DNA of 64,000 bases, taken from NCBI RefSeq assembly GCF_013426895.1, contig NZ_AP023174.1, forward strand, positions 3,038,001 through 3,102,000, given 5' to 3'. The DNA is from Paraburkholderia largidicola. Its GTDB lineage: Bacteria; Pseudomonadota; Gammaproteobacteria; Burkholderiales; Burkholderiaceae. The position numbers and the translations under genes were made by a program. Of this stretch, positions 9,282 to 18,561 are shown piece after piece. The notes beneath the pieces are model-generated. The model saw only the letters and a program-made list of their open reading frames with translations. It searched no databases and had not been told where the DNA came from. Numbering within the stretch: position 1 is the stretch's first letter; each line of letters opens with the position of its first letter.

Positions 9282-9613
9282 AGACCATCGACACCAAGGT
9301 CCGTCACGTAACCAAACCGGGCGCGAATCTGTTTCTCGAGCTCGGCTTCCCCGCAGAAGAGGCGAAGCGCCTGCATGCTGCATCGCAGAAACAGATCAAC
9401 GACACGCGGCTGCTCAAGGAGCAATTGATGACCGAGCTGTCCACGTGGATCGAGCAGCATCATCTTAAGCAGTCTGAAGCTGCGGAAATCCTGATGGTGT
9501 CGCGGCCGCGCGTGTCGGATGTCGTCAACAAGAAGACGGCCAAATTCACCATCGACACCCTCGTCGAAATGATGAGCCGTATCGGCAAGCCTGTGACGCT
9601 CGCGGTCGGCTGA
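9278..9613 (+). CDS. XRE-family antitoxin (HigA-like, HTH)
   Basis: A 111-aa protein overlapping the toxin frame by ATGA at 9278-9281. The C-terminal half carries a helix-turn-helix: HHLKQSEAAEILMVSRPRVSDVVNKK, then FTIDTLVEMMSRIGKPV. It is of the toxin-first, HTH_37-type arrangement in which the antitoxin neutralises the toxin and represses the promoter. The gene looks intact although the toxin ahead of it is broken. It may persist as a DNA-binding repressor or as protection against related toxins; both are inference. Confidence 0.8.
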   Translation: MKTIDTKVRHVTKPGANLFLELGFPAEEAKRLHAASQKQINDTRLLKEQLMTELSTWIEQHHLKQSEAAEILMVSRPRVSDVVNKKTAKFTIDTLVEMMSRIGKPVTLAVG

Positions 9614-9646
9614 GCGTGCGGTCGAACGGTCTTACCGGTCGCGCTG

Positions 9647-10225
9647 CTATTCGCCGCGTTGCGTATCCGGTTTGTTCGCGCCTCGGTCGTGCCGCCACAG
9701 CACGTCGCTGCCGCCGTCCACGCGGTTCAGCACGCGAGCCAGCACGAAAAGCAGATCGGACAGCCGGTTCACATAACGGCGCGGCGCATCGTTGATCGTC
9801 TCCACAGCGCCGAGCGCGACGATCGCGCGTTCCGCGCGCCGGCAAACGGTGCGGCACACATGCGCAAGCGAAGCGGCGCGCGTGCCTGCCGGCAGAATGA
9901 ATTCCTTGAGCGGCGGCAGCGTCGCGTTGTACTCGGCTAGCCATGCATCGAGTTGCGCGAGATGGGTATCGGCGATCATCGAGTGGCCCGGGATGCATAG
10001 TTCGCCGCCGAGATCGAACAGATCGTGCTGAATCGACGTGAGCGCAGATCGGACACCGTCGGGCACGGTTTCGCACAGCAGCACGCCTATGTTCGAGTTC
10101 AGTTCGTCGACATCGCCGATTGCGGCAATACGCGCACTGTCCTTGCGCACACGGTTGCCGTCGCCGAGACCTGTGGTGCCGTCGTCGCCCGTGCGCGTCG
10201 CGATCTTGCTCAAGCGGTTGCCCAT
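9647..10225 (-). CDS. Cob(I)yrinic acid a,c-diamide adenosyltransferase (PduO-type)
   Basis: A 192-aa ATP:cob(I)alamin adenosyltransferase that makes adenosylcobalamin. The N-terminal ATP-binding motif is TRTGDDGTTGLGDGNRVRKD at residues ~10-29, followed by the conserved DVDELNSNIG. RRAERAIVAL and NRLSDLLFVLARVLN in the second half match the PduO/MMAB trimeric family rather than CobA/BtuR. It is transcribed away from the FAD oxidase gene across a 193-bp gap. It converges on the toxin-antitoxin pair with a 33-bp gap. No other cobalamin genes are nearby, so it may serve salvage for methylmalonyl-CoA mutase or similar enzymes. Confidence 0.92.
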   Translation of the reverse strand: MGNRLSKIATRTGDDGTTGLGDGNRVRKDSARIAAIGDVDELNSNIGVLLCETVPDGVRSALTSIQHDLFDLGGELCIPGHSMIADTHLAQLDAWLAEYNATLPPLKEFILPAGTRAASLAHVCRTVCRRAERAIVALGAVETINDAPRRYVNRLSDLLFVLARVLNRVDGGSDVLWRHDRGANKPDTQRGE

Positions 10226-10418
10226 GATTTGCGTATCCTCGTAATGTTCCGCGATGCATCCGCCCGGATATATCGCGGCATGCCGTTCAGCTACGATCCA
10301 TTATAAGGATGCTGGGGCTAACCCTTGCGCGCCCGTCTGCAAGCATGGCGCCGCGTCGGCGGACGATGGGCGTAAAATGGCCAGCAACCATCAGAATATT
10401 CGCCAACAGGAGACGCAG

Positions 10419-11831
10419 GTGAACCATCCCGTGCCGCCCGCCCCCGTGCGCCGCCCCTTTCCTCCTGAACTTCTCACTGCACTCAAGTCCGCATTCGGCG
10501 AACGCGTGTCCACGTCCGAAGCCGTCCGAACCCATCACGGCCGCGACGAGTCACCATTCGATCCGCAACTGCCCGATGCCGTCGTCTTCGCGAACAGCAC
10601 CGAAGACGTGCAGACCATCGTCAAGCTATGCGGTCAATACGACGTGCCCATCATTCCGTACGGCAACGGTTCTTCGCTCGAAGGGCATCTGCTCGCCGTG
10701 CAAGGCGGCGTGTCGATTGACCTTTCCGGAATGAACCGCGTGCTGTCGATCAACGCGGAAGATCTGACCGTCACCGTCGAACCCGGCATCTCGCGCAAGC
10801 AGTTGAACGAGGCGTTGCGCGACACGGGTCTGTTTTTCCCGATCGATCCGGGCGCCGATGCGAGCATCGGTGGCATGTCGGCGACGCGCGCGTCGGGCAC
10901 GAACGCCGTGCGCTACGGCACGATGCGCGAAAACGTTCTCGGCCTGACCGTCGTGCTCGCGGATGGCCGCGTGATCCAGACGGGCACGCGCGCGCGGAAG
11001 TCGTCGGCGGGTTATGACCTCACGCGCCTGTTCGTCGGTTCGGAAGGCACGCTCGGTGTCATCACCGAAATCACCGTGCGCCTGTACCCGCAGCCCGAAG
11101 CGGTATCAGCGGCCGTCTGCACGTTTCCGTCGATGGGCGATGCCGTGCGCGCCGTGATCGAAACCATCCAGATCGGCGTGCCGATCGCGCGTGTCGAGTT
11201 CGTCGATTCGCTCGCCATCCGCTCGATCAACCGTCATTCGAACCTGACGCTCCGCGAAGCGCCCACGCTGTTCTTCGAGTTTCACGGCACGGAAGCCGGC
11301 GTGAAAGAGCAAGCCGGGCTCGTGCAGGAAATCGCCGCGCAGAACAGCGGCGAAGGTTTCGAGTGGGCGACGCGTCCGGAAGACCGCAGCCGTCTGTGGA
11401 ACGCGCGTCATAACGCGTACTTCGCGATGCTGCAACTGAAACCCGGCAGCCGCGCCGTCACTACCGACGTTTGCGTGCCCATCTCCCGGCTCGCCGAATG
11501 CGTGGTCGAAACGGAAGAAGATCTGAAAGCCTCGCCGCTGCCCTGCCCGATCGTCGGGCACGTCGGCGATGGCAACTTCCACGTCGCGATGCTGATCGAC
11601 CCGAACAAGCCCGAAGAGCTAGAGGAAGCGGAGCGCCTGAATCATCGCATCGTGCAGCGCGCGCTGCGCATGGACGGCACCTGCACGGGCGAACATGGCG
11701 TGGGCCTGCACAAGATGGGCTTTCTGCTCGAAGAACACGGCCCTGTTGCCGTCGACGTGATGCGCTCGATCAAGCGTTCGCTCGATCCGCGCAACCTGAT
11801 GAATCCGGGCAAGATCTTTACCTGGGCCTAA
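10419..11831 (+). CDS. FAD-binding oxidase, GlcD/D-lactate dehydrogenase-like
   Basis: A 470-aa flavoprotein of the FAD_binding_4 / FAD-oxidase C-terminal family, the group containing glycolate oxidase GlcD and D-lactate dehydrogenases. An FAD-binding core (VPIIPYGNGSSLEGH, GISRKQLNEALRDTGLFFPIDPGADASIGG) is followed by GHVGDGNFHVAM and CTGEHGVGLHK, the C-terminal active-site signatures. I chose the GTG at 10419 because AGGAGA lies 6-11 nt ahead of it and the resulting length is standard; an in-frame ATG at 10254 lacks a ribosome site. It is 71 bp upstream of glcD and is its diverged paralogue, so it may oxidise a related 2-hydroxy acid such as D-lactate. The substrate cannot be fixed from sequence. 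Confidence 0.85.
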   Translation: MNHPVPPAPVRRPFPPELLTALKSAFGERVSTSEAVRTHHGRDESPFDPQLPDAVVFANSTEDVQTIVKLCGQYDVPIIPYGNGSSLEGHLLAVQGGVSIDLSGMNRVLSINAEDLTVTVEPGISRKQLNEALRDTGLFFPIDPGADASIGGMSATRASGTNAVRYGTMRENVLGLTVVLADGRVIQTGTRARKSSAGYDLTRLFVGSEGTLGVITEITVRLYPQPEAVSAAVCTFPSMGDAVRAVIETIQIGVPIARVEFVDSLAIRSINRHSNLTLREAPTLFFEFHGTEAGVKEQAGLVQEIAAQNSGEGFEWATRPEDRSRLWNARHNAYFAMLQLKPGSRAVTTDVCVPISRLAECVVETEEDLKASPLPCPIVGHVGDGNFHVAMLIDPNKPEELEEAERLNHRIVQRALRMDGTCTGEHGVGLHKMGFLLEEHGPVAVDVMRSIKRSLDPRNLMNPGKIFTWA

Positions 11832-11902
11832 GGCTGGGCGTAACCGCATGCCCGGCTGCGCAGCGCAACGACGCGCGCGGCCGTCGATGGAGGAGACATT
11901 CC

Positions 11903-13408
11903 ATGAACGCACCCGGCGAGCTGTCCCCCGAACTGTCGCCCGAGATGCTCGCGCAACGTCAGCGCGAAGTTGTACAGGCCTTGATGGCCGTGCTGCCAAC
12001 GCATTGCCTTTTGTATCGCGAGGAAGACACCGTCGCGTACGAGTGCGATGGTCTGGCCGCGTATCGGCGCTTGCCGCTGGCCGTGGCGTTGCCCGAGACG
12101 GAATCGCAGGTGCAGCGCATCGTGCAGATCTGCCACCGGTTGAACGTGCCGATCGTGCCGCGTGGCGCGGGCACCAGCCTGTCGGGCGGCGCGATGCCGA
12201 TCCGGCATGGCGTCGTCGTGTCGCTCGCGCGCTTTCGCAAGATCATTGAAGTCGACCCGTATGCGCGCACTGCGACCGTGCAGCCCGGCGTGCGCAACCT
12301 GTCGATCTCCGAAGCGGCCGCGCCTTATGGTCTCTACTATGCACCGGACCCTTCGTCGCAGATCGCCTGCACGATCGGTGGCAACGTCGCGGAAAATTCC
12401 GGCGGCGTGCACTGCCTGAAGTACGGACTGACCGTGCATAACGTGATGCGCGTGCGGGCGGTCACGATGGAAGGTGAAATCGTCGAGTTCGGCTCGCTCA
12501 GCCCGGACGCGCCCGGCCTCGATCTGCTCGCGGTCGTGATCGGCAGCGAAGGCATGTTCGCGATCGTCACGGAAGTCACGGTCAAGCTGATTCCCAAGCC
12601 ACAGGCCTCGCAGGTCATCATGGCGAGTTTCGACGACGTCGTGAAAGGCGGCGATGCCGTCGCGGGCATCGTCGCAGCCGGCATCATTCCGGCCGGCCTC
12701 GAAATGATGGACAAGCCAGCCACGCGCGCCGTCGAGGAATTCGTGCAAGCGGGTTACGACCTCGACGCGGCGGCCATCCTGCTGTGCGAGTCGGACGGCA
12801 CGCCCGAGGAAGTGAGTGAAGAAATCGTCCGGATGACGGCTGTGTTGCGCGAGCATGGCGCAACGCGCATCCAGATATCGCGCACGGAGGCCGAGCGGCT
12901 GCGCTTCTGGTCGGGCCGCAAGAATGCGTTCCCGGCCGCTGGCCGTATTTCGCCCGACTACTACTGCATGGACGGCACCGTGCCGCGCCGCAGCATCGGT
13001 CCGCTGCTGGCGCGCATCGAAGAGATGGAAAAGAAGTACAACCTGCGCTGCATCAACGTGTTCCATGCGGGCGACGGCAACATGCATCCGCTGATCCTGT
13101 TCAATGGCAACGATCTCGACGAGTGGCACCGCGCCGAGGCATTCGGCTGCGACATTCTCGAAACATGCGTCGAACTGGGTGGGACGGTGACGGGCGAACA
13201 TGGCGTGGGCATCGAGAAAATCAATTCGATGTGCGTGCAATTTTCGCCGGAAGAACGCGATGCGTTCCACGCGGTCAAGCGCGCCTTCGATCCCGCCTGC
13301 CTGCTCAATCCCGACAAGGGCATCCCGACGCGCGCCCGCTGCGCCGAGTACGGCAAGATGCATGTGCGCGGAGGGCTGCTGCCGCATCCTGATCTGCCTC
13401 GTTTTTGA
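11903..13408 (+). CDS. glcD: Glycolate oxidase subunit GlcD
   Basis: A 501-aa FAD subunit (E. coli GlcD is 499) of the membrane-associated glycolate oxidase that converts glycolate to glyoxylate. It has the FAD-binding VPIVPRGAGTSLSGGA and PDPSSQIACTIGGNVAENSGG segments and the C-terminal FHAGDGNMHPLILF and GEHGVGIEK. Start at ATG 11903 with GGAGGAG 8-14 nt upstream; the frame is open far upstream but that part overlaps the preceding gene. Followed by glcE (160 bp) and glcF. No glcC regulator is adjacent. Confidence 0.93.
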   Translation: MNAPGELSPELSPEMLAQRQREVVQALMAVLPTHCLLYREEDTVAYECDGLAAYRRLPLAVALPETESQVQRIVQICHRLNVPIVPRGAGTSLSGGAMPIRHGVVVSLARFRKIIEVDPYARTATVQPGVRNLSISEAAAPYGLYYAPDPSSQIACTIGGNVAENSGGVHCLKYGLTVHNVMRVRAVTMEGEIVEFGSLSPDAPGLDLLAVVIGSEGMFAIVTEVTVKLIPKPQASQVIMASFDDVVKGGDAVAGIVAAGIIPAGLEMMDKPATRAVEEFVQAGYDLDAAAILLCESDGTPEEVSEEIVRMTAVLREHGATRIQISRTEAERLRFWSGRKNAFPAAGRISPDYYCMDGTVPRRSIGPLLARIEEMEKKYNLRCINVFHAGDGNMHPLILFNGNDLDEWHRAEAFGCDILETCVELGGTVTGEHGVGIEKINSMCVQFSPEERDAFHAVKRAFDPACLLNPDKGIPTRARCAEYGKMHVRGGLLPHPDLPRF

Positions 13409-13511
13409 GCACCGGTGTTTGAGCACCTTCATGCGCTGCCGGACCATGCGCGCCTTTGAACCGATATAACGCATAAGCGCAGCAGGACGTTTCATACGGG
13501 TCCGAACCGGG

Positions 13512-13539
13512 TTGCGAGCGCGGCTTGCCTCGGTACAAT
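13512..13539 (+). promoter_or_regulatory. Possible internal promoter ahead of glcE
   Basis: TTGCGA (13512-13517), 16-bp spacer, TACAAT (13534-13539), 28 bp before the glcE ATG. The 159-bp gap between glcD and glcE is unusually wide for this operon, and this pair may explain separate expression. Confidence 0.35.
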
Positions 13540-13567
13540 CGAACGCACTACAACGAAGCAACGCACC

Positions 13568-14656
13568 ATGAAAGAGGACGACATCGTCGCCGCGTGGTCG
13601 GATCGGGTTCGTGCGGCCACGGCCGCGCAGCAGCCGATCCGCATCCGCGGCGGTGGCACGAAGGACTGGTACGGCCAGTCATTGCAGGGTGAGATCCTCG
13701 ACACGCGCACGCATCGCGGCGTCATCGCGTACGATCCGGCCGAGCTGGTCATCACGGCGCGCGCCGGCACGCCGCTCCTCGAAATCGAAGCGGCGCTCGC
13801 CGAACACGACCAGATGCTCGCTTTCGAGCCGCCTCACTTCGGCCCGCAAGCCACGCTCGGCGGCTGCATTGCGGCCGGCATCGCCGGTCCGCGCCGTCAT
13901 TCGGCGGGCGCGGCGCGCGACTTCGTGCTTGGCGCCGTCGTCATGAACGGCCAGGGCCAGGTGCTGACGTTCGGCGGCCAGGTCGTGAAGAACGTCGCGG
14001 GTTACGACGTGTCCCGGCTGATGGCGGGTTCTCTAGGAACGCTTGGGCTGATTCTCCAGTTGTCCGTCAAGGTGTTGCCGCGTCCGAAGGCCGAAGCGAC
14101 GCTCAAGTTCGACATGAACGGCACCGACGCTGTCCGCAAGCTCAACGAATGGGGCGGCCGGCCGCTCCCGATCACGGCAAGCGCGTGGCGTCACGGCACG
14201 CTCGCCGTGCGGCTGGGCGGCGCCGAGGCGGCCGTCAAGTCTGCGCGCACGTCGCTGGGCGGCGAAGTGGTCGACGCCGTAGAAGCCGAACGTTTCTGGG
14301 CGGGTCTGCGTGAACAGACCGATCCGTTCTTCGCGGCGATCGCGCCGAAGTCCGCACTCTGGCGCCTCGCGCTGCCGACCATCACCGAGCCGCTGCAACT
14401 GCCCGGCGCGCAACTGATGGAATGGGGCGGCGCGCAACGCTGGTGGATCACCGACGCCGACGCGCAGACCGTGCGCATCAGCGCGAAACAGGCGGGCGGC
14501 CACGCGACGATCTTCCGCACCGGCCTCGGCTACGACCGCGGCGCAGGCGTGTTCACGCCGCTGCCCGCACCGCTGATGAAAATCCATCGCGGCCTGAAAG
14601 CTGCCTTCGACCCCGCCCGCATCTTCAACCGCGGCCGGTTGTACTCCGACTTCTGA
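13568..14656 (+). CDS. glcE: Glycolate oxidase subunit GlcE
   Basis: A 362-aa FAD-binding subunit (E. coli GlcE is 350). The N-terminal half carries PIRIRGGGTKDWYG and LAFEPPHFGPQATLGGCIAAGIAGPRR, the truncated FAD_binding_4 domain of GlcE. It lacks the full C-terminal oxidase cap found in GlcD. It acts with GlcD and the Fe-S subunit GlcF. The stop lies 7 bp before glcF, indicating co-transcription. Confidence 0.93.
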   Translation: MKEDDIVAAWSDRVRAATAAQQPIRIRGGGTKDWYGQSLQGEILDTRTHRGVIAYDPAELVITARAGTPLLEIEAALAEHDQMLAFEPPHFGPQATLGGCIAAGIAGPRRHSAGAARDFVLGAVVMNGQGQVLTFGGQVVKNVAGYDVSRLMAGSLGTLGLILQLSVKVLPRPKAEATLKFDMNGTDAVRKLNEWGGRPLPITASAWRHGTLAVRLGGAEAAVKSARTSLGGEVVDAVEAERFWAGLREQTDPFFAAIAPKSALWRLALPTITEPLQLPGAQLMEWGGAQRWWITDADAQTVRISAKQAGGHATIFRTGLGYDRGAGVFTPLPAPLMKIHRGLKAAFDPARIFNRGRLYSDF

Positions 14657-14663
14657 GCGCCAG

Positions 14664-15890
14664 ATGCAAACCAATCTCGCCGACTTCATGCGCAACACGC
14701 CGGACGGTGAAGAAGCCGACGCCATCCTGCGCAAATGCGTGCATTGCGGCTTTTGCACGGCCACCTGCCCGACCTATCAACTGCTGGGCGACGAGCTCGA
14801 CGGTCCGCGCGGGCGCATCTATCTGATCAAGCAGATGGTGGAAGGCGCGCCCGTCACGCGCAGCACGCAACTGCATCTGGACCGCTGCCTGACGTGCCGC
14901 AACTGCGAATCGACCTGCCCTTCCGGCGTGCAGTACGGCAAGCTCGTCGAGATAGGCCGCAAGCTCACCGAAGAGAAGGTGCCGCGTCCGTTCGGCCAGC
15001 GCATGATGCGCCGGATGCTGGCGAGCTTCGTGCCGAACAGCACGCTGTTCACGCCTGCGATGCGGCTTGGCCAGCACTTCCGCCCGCTGCTGCCAAAGAA
15101 GCTGCGGGACAAGGTCCCGCAACGGCAACGCCAGCTGGAATGGCCGACGGCCACGCATCCGCGCAAGATGCTGATGCTGGCGGGCTGCGTGCAGCCTTCG
15201 ATGATGCCGAACGTCAACATTGCAACGGCCCGCGTGCTCGACGCGCTCGGCATTCAGACCGTGATTGCGCCGGAAGCGGGCTGTTGCGGCGCGATCCGCC
15301 TGCACCTTGGCTACAACGACGAGGCGCTCGACGACGTGCGTCAAAACATCGACGCATGGTGGCCGCACGTCGAACAGGGCGCCGAAGCGATCGTGATGAA
15401 TGCCTCGGGCTGCGGCGCGACGGTCAAGGAATACGCGCACCTGATGCGCAACGACCCCGCTTACGCGGAAAAAGCGCAACGGATTGTCGAACTGACGCGC
15501 GACATCAGCGAAATCCTGCCGGACTTCGAAGAGGCGCTGACGCCACTCACGCGCCGCCGCGCGATCCATACGGTGGCGTATCACCCGCCCTGCACGCTGC
15601 AACATGGCCAGCAGATTCGCGGCAAGGTCGAGCACCTGCTGAACGCGCTCGGCATCGACGTCAGGCTGCCCGCCGATAGCCATCTGTGTTGTGGCTCGGC
15701 CGGTACCTATTCGCTCACGCAGCCTGCGCTTTCGTACGCATTGCGCAACCAGAAGCTGGAAAAGCTGAAGGCACAGGAGCCACAGATCATCGTGTCCGCG
15801 AATGTGGGTTGCATTGCGCATCTGCAAAGCGGTACCTCCACGCCGGTCGTGCATTGGGTCGAACTCGTCGAGCACATGCTCGCGTCCTGA
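14664..15890 (+). CDS. glcF: Glycolate oxidase iron-sulfur subunit GlcF
   Basis: A 408-aa subunit (E. coli 407). Two [4Fe-4S] ferredoxin motifs are visible near the N-terminus: KCVHCGFCTATCPTY and RCLTCRNCESTCPSG. Two CCG-type domains follow, with EAGCCGAIRLH and SHLCCGSAGTYSL. It passes electrons from the flavin subunits to the membrane quinone pool. Last gene of the glc cluster; no obvious terminator follows, only a palindrome at 15924-15943 that more likely belongs to the yggS promoter. Confidence 0.95.
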   Translation: MQTNLADFMRNTPDGEEADAILRKCVHCGFCTATCPTYQLLGDELDGPRGRIYLIKQMVEGAPVTRSTQLHLDRCLTCRNCESTCPSGVQYGKLVEIGRKLTEEKVPRPFGQRMMRRMLASFVPNSTLFTPAMRLGQHFRPLLPKKLRDKVPQRQRQLEWPTATHPRKMLMLAGCVQPSMMPNVNIATARVLDALGIQTVIAPEAGCCGAIRLHLGYNDEALDDVRQNIDAWWPHVEQGAEAIVMNASGCGATVKEYAHLMRNDPAYAEKAQRIVELTRDISEILPDFEEALTPLTRRRAIHTVAYHPPCTLQHGQQIRGKVEHLLNALGIDVRLPADSHLCCGSAGTYSLTQPALSYALRNQKLEKLKAQEPQIIVSANVGCIAHLQSGTSTPVVHWVELVEHMLAS

Positions 15891-15923
15891 TCGACAGGAT
15901 CGGTTACGGACGGGTTGCGCGCA

Positions 15924-15971
15924 ACCTGGCCGTCCGGCCAGGTCGTGACGCGCGGGCAGCGTCCGTATAAT
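15924..15971 (+). promoter_or_regulatory. yggS promoter with upstream palindrome
   Basis: A perfect -10 TATAAT lies at 15966-15971, 38 bp before the yggS ATG. Where the -35 should be is poor, but just upstream is the palindrome ACCTGGCC-GTCC-GGCCAGGT (15924-15943). The same GGCCAGGTCGT block stands 18-19 nt ahead of the -10 of ruvB at 60.8 kb. This suggests an activator or repressor site, which is inference. Confidence 0.5.
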
Positions 15972-16008
15972 CCGATTCGTCGCCCCTCGCATCGGTACTC
16001 AACGTTTC

Positions 16009-16707
16009 ATGCCCGATCTCGCTCACAATCTCGACGCCGTGCATCAGCGCATCGCCCTCGCCGCGCAAGTCGCAGGCCGCGATCCCGCTTCCATTGCGCT
16101 GCTGGCCGTCTCCAAGACGTTCCCCGCCGAAGACGTTCGCGCCGCGCATGCCGCGGGCCAGCGCGCGTTCGGCGAAAACTACGTGCAGGAAAGCCTGACG
16201 AAAATCGAGGCGCTGGCCGATCTGCGCGCATCGCTCGACTGGCATTTCATCGGGCCGCTGCAGTCGAACAAGACGCGCCCCGTCGCCGAAAATTTCGACT
16301 GGGTGCATTCCGTCGACCGGCTGAAGATCGCGCAGCGTTTGTCCGAGCAGCGCCCGGAGGCGCTGCCGCCGCTCAATGTCTGCCTGCAGGTGAACATCAG
16401 CGGCGAGGCATCGAAGAGCGGCGTGATGCCGGACGAAGCCCTCGAGGTCGCGCGCCAGATCGCAGCGTTGCCCAGGCTGCGCCTGCGCGGGCTGATGGCG
16501 ATTCCCGAACCCGCGGGCGACGTCGGGCAGCAACGCGTGCCGCATCGCGCGTTGCGCGAACTGTTCGAAAAACTGCGCGCGGACGGTCTCGAACTCGACA
16601 CGCTGTCGATGGGCATGTCGGGCGATCTCGAAGCAGCCGTGCTCGAAGGCGCGACCATCGTGCGTATCGGCACCGCGATCTTCGGCGCCCGCGATTACTC
16701 TCACTGA
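16009..16707 (+). CDS. yggS: YggS-family pyridoxal phosphate homeostasis protein
   Basis: A 232-aa PLP-binding TIM-barrel protein of the YggS/PLPHP family, which binds PLP without known catalysis and maintains B6 and amino-acid homeostasis. The PLP lysine is Lys36 in LLAVSKTFPAED, followed by FGENYVQE. WHFIGPLQSNKTRP and MSMGMSGDLEAAV near the C-terminus are family signatures. It is 13 bp upstream of proC, the widespread yggS-proC pairing. Confidence 0.93.
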   Translation: MPDLAHNLDAVHQRIALAAQVAGRDPASIALLAVSKTFPAEDVRAAHAAGQRAFGENYVQESLTKIEALADLRASLDWHFIGPLQSNKTRPVAENFDWVHSVDRLKIAQRLSEQRPEALPPLNVCLQVNISGEASKSGVMPDEALEVARQIAALPRLRLRGLMAIPEPAGDVGQQRVPHRALRELFEKLRADGLELDTLSMGMSGDLEAAVLEGATIVRIGTAIFGARDYSH

Positions 16708-16720
16708 ACTTCCGAACATC

Positions 16721-17536
16721 ATGAAAATTGCCTTCATTGGCGGCGGCAACATGGCCGCTGCACTCATCGGCGGTCTGATCAAGCGTGGCGTTGCGCCGTC
16801 GGATATCCGCGCGATCGATCCCAACGAAGACGCGCGCAAGCGCAGCGAGCAGCAATTCGGCGTCGGCACGAGCGCTGCGGCGGATGCGTCGCTGCAATCG
16901 TTCGATGCCATCGTGCTCGCCGTCAAGCCGCAGATCGTCAAGGACGTCGCGGCTGCGCTCGCACCGCATCTGTCGGCGTCGCAACTCGTCATCAGCATCG
17001 TCGCGGGCATTCGCGGCGCGGACCTCGGACGCTGGCTCGGCGGTCACGCACGCCTCGTGCGCACCATGCCGAACACGCCGGCGCTGATCGGCATGGGCGT
17101 GACGGGACTGGTCCCGATGGAGGGTGTCGACGCAGCGGGACGCGAACTGGCCTCACAGGTGCTCGGCGCGGTGGGCGAAACGGTGTGGTTCGACGACGAA
17201 GCGAAAATCGACGCCGTCACCGCGATCTCCGGCAGCGGTCCGGCGTACGTGTTCTATTTCATCGAGGCAATGCAGGAAGCAGCCCGCCAGCTCGGCATGG
17301 ACGAAGAGCAAGGCCGCGCGCTGGCCGTCGCGACGTTCACGGGCGCGGCGCAACTTGCCGCGCAGTCGGGCGAGCCGGCCAGCGTGCTGCGCGAGCGGGT
17401 GACGTCGAAGGGCGGCACGACGGCGGCGGCATTGGCTGCGTTCGACGCGCAAGGCGTGAAGGACGCAATTGTGCGCGGCGCACTGGCTGCGGATGCGCGC
17501 GCGCGTGAAATGGGCGAGGAATTCGGCAAGCAGTGA
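16721..17536 (+). CDS. proC: Pyrroline-5-carboxylate reductase
   Basis: A 271-aa NAD(P)H-dependent enzyme for the last step of proline synthesis. The N-terminal Rossmann motif is IAFIGGGNMAAALIGGL. RTMPNTPALIGMG and the C-terminal VTSKGGTTAAALAAF are ProC signatures. It follows yggS closely and converges with ubiA, ending 82 bp from the ubiA stop; no clear hairpin separates them. Confidence 0.95.
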   Translation: MKIAFIGGGNMAAALIGGLIKRGVAPSDIRAIDPNEDARKRSEQQFGVGTSAAADASLQSFDAIVLAVKPQIVKDVAAALAPHLSASQLVISIVAGIRGADLGRWLGGHARLVRTMPNTPALIGMGVTGLVPMEGVDAAGRELASQVLGAVGETVWFDDEAKIDAVTAISGSGPAYVFYFIEAMQEAARQLGMDEEQGRALAVATFTGAAQLAAQSGEPASVLRERVTSKGGTTAAALAAFDAQGVKDAIVRGALAADARAREMGEEFGKQ

Positions 17537-17618
17537 TGCCGCTTGCCGTATGGCACGGGCGGACGGAGCAGCGATGCGCGTGCTTCGTCTCGCCGGCCGA
17601 TAGCGTCTGGAACGGCTT

Positions 17619-18482
17619 CTAGAACGCCTGCGCCGCGTAATGTGCGGCAATGCCTGCGAACAACGCGCCGCCGAGCCAGTTGTTATGCCGGAACGCCGCG
17701 AAACACGGCATGCGCTCGCGGTCCTTGATCAGCGTGTAGTGATAGACGGCACAGCCCACCGCGGCGGCAAGACCGATCCAGTACAGCACGCCGAAGCCCA
17801 GCGCAACGCCGATGCCCACGTAGATACCGAGCGTCGCCGCGTAGCAGAGCATGATCGCCAGCACGTCGAAGCGGCCGAAGGTCAATGCGGATGTGCGAAT
17901 GCCGATCTTGATGTCGTCGTCGCGATCTACCATCGCGTATTCGGTGTCGTACGCGACTGACCAGAACACGTTCGCAATCAGCATTACCCACGCGAGCAGC
18001 GGCACCTGGTTTTGTATTGCCGCGAACGCCATCGGAATGCCGAAGCCGAACGCAATGCCCAGATACGCCTGCGGAATCGCAAAGAAGCGCTTCGTGAACG
18101 GATACGTGCCCGCGACGAACAGCGCGGCCACCGACAACTCCTTCGTCAGCGCGTTGAGCGGCAGGATCAGCAGAAACGCGATCAGCGAAAGCCCCGCTGC
18201 CAGCGCCACGGCTTCCCATGCCTTGATCTTGCCTGACGTGATCGGCCGGTTTTCGGTGCGCTTCACATAACGGTCGAAGTCTCGATCCGCGTAATCGTTG
18301 ATCGCGCAGCCGGCCGAGCGCATCAGTATCGTGCCGAGCGCAAAGATCACGAGCAAGGACAGCGACGGATGACCGTCCGACGCGATCCACAACGCGTTGA
18401 GGGTCGGCCACAGCAGCAGCAGGCTGCCGATTGGCTTGTCCATGCGGACAAGGCGCAGATAGAGCGGGAGTCGGGCGAACAT
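17619..18482 (-). CDS. ubiA: 4-hydroxybenzoate octaprenyltransferase
   Basis: A 287-aa polytopic membrane prenyltransferase of ubiquinone biosynthesis that attaches the polyprenyl chain to 4-hydroxybenzoate. The two Asp-rich magnesium/prenyl-diphosphate motifs are visible: [10 protein letters not shown] (with KRTENRP after it) and YAMVDRDDD. About eight hydrophobic segments are present. Start at ATG 18480-18482 ([19 protein letters not shown]) fits the family N-terminus. No ubiC (chorismate lyase) is adjacent here. Confidence 0.95.
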   Translation of the reverse strand: MFARLPLYLRLVRMDKPIGSLLLLWPTLNALWIASDGHPSLSLLVIFALGTILMRSAGCAINDYADRDFDRYVKRTENRPITSGKIKAWEAVALAAGLSLIAFLLILPLNALTKELSVAALFVAGTYPFTKRFFAIPQAYLGIAFGFGIPMAFAAIQNQVPLLAWVMLIANVFWSVAYDTEYAMVDRDDDIKIGIRTSALTFGRFDVLAIMLCYAATLGIYVGIGVALGFGVLYWIGLAAAVGCAVYHYTLIKDRERMPCFAAFRHNNWLGGALFAGIAAHYAAQAF

Positions 18483-18561
18483 GGCGGTGCGCGGAGAGGC
18501 GATTCCCGTATTTTAGAGCAGCGCGCGTGACAGACCCGTTCGAACGCGCAGGCACAAAGCA

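Noticed and set aside
11471..11902. 144-residue N-terminal extension of glcD
   Set aside because: It overlaps the preceding gene out of frame, is Arg-rich, and a strong ribosome site precedes the internal ATG at 11903.
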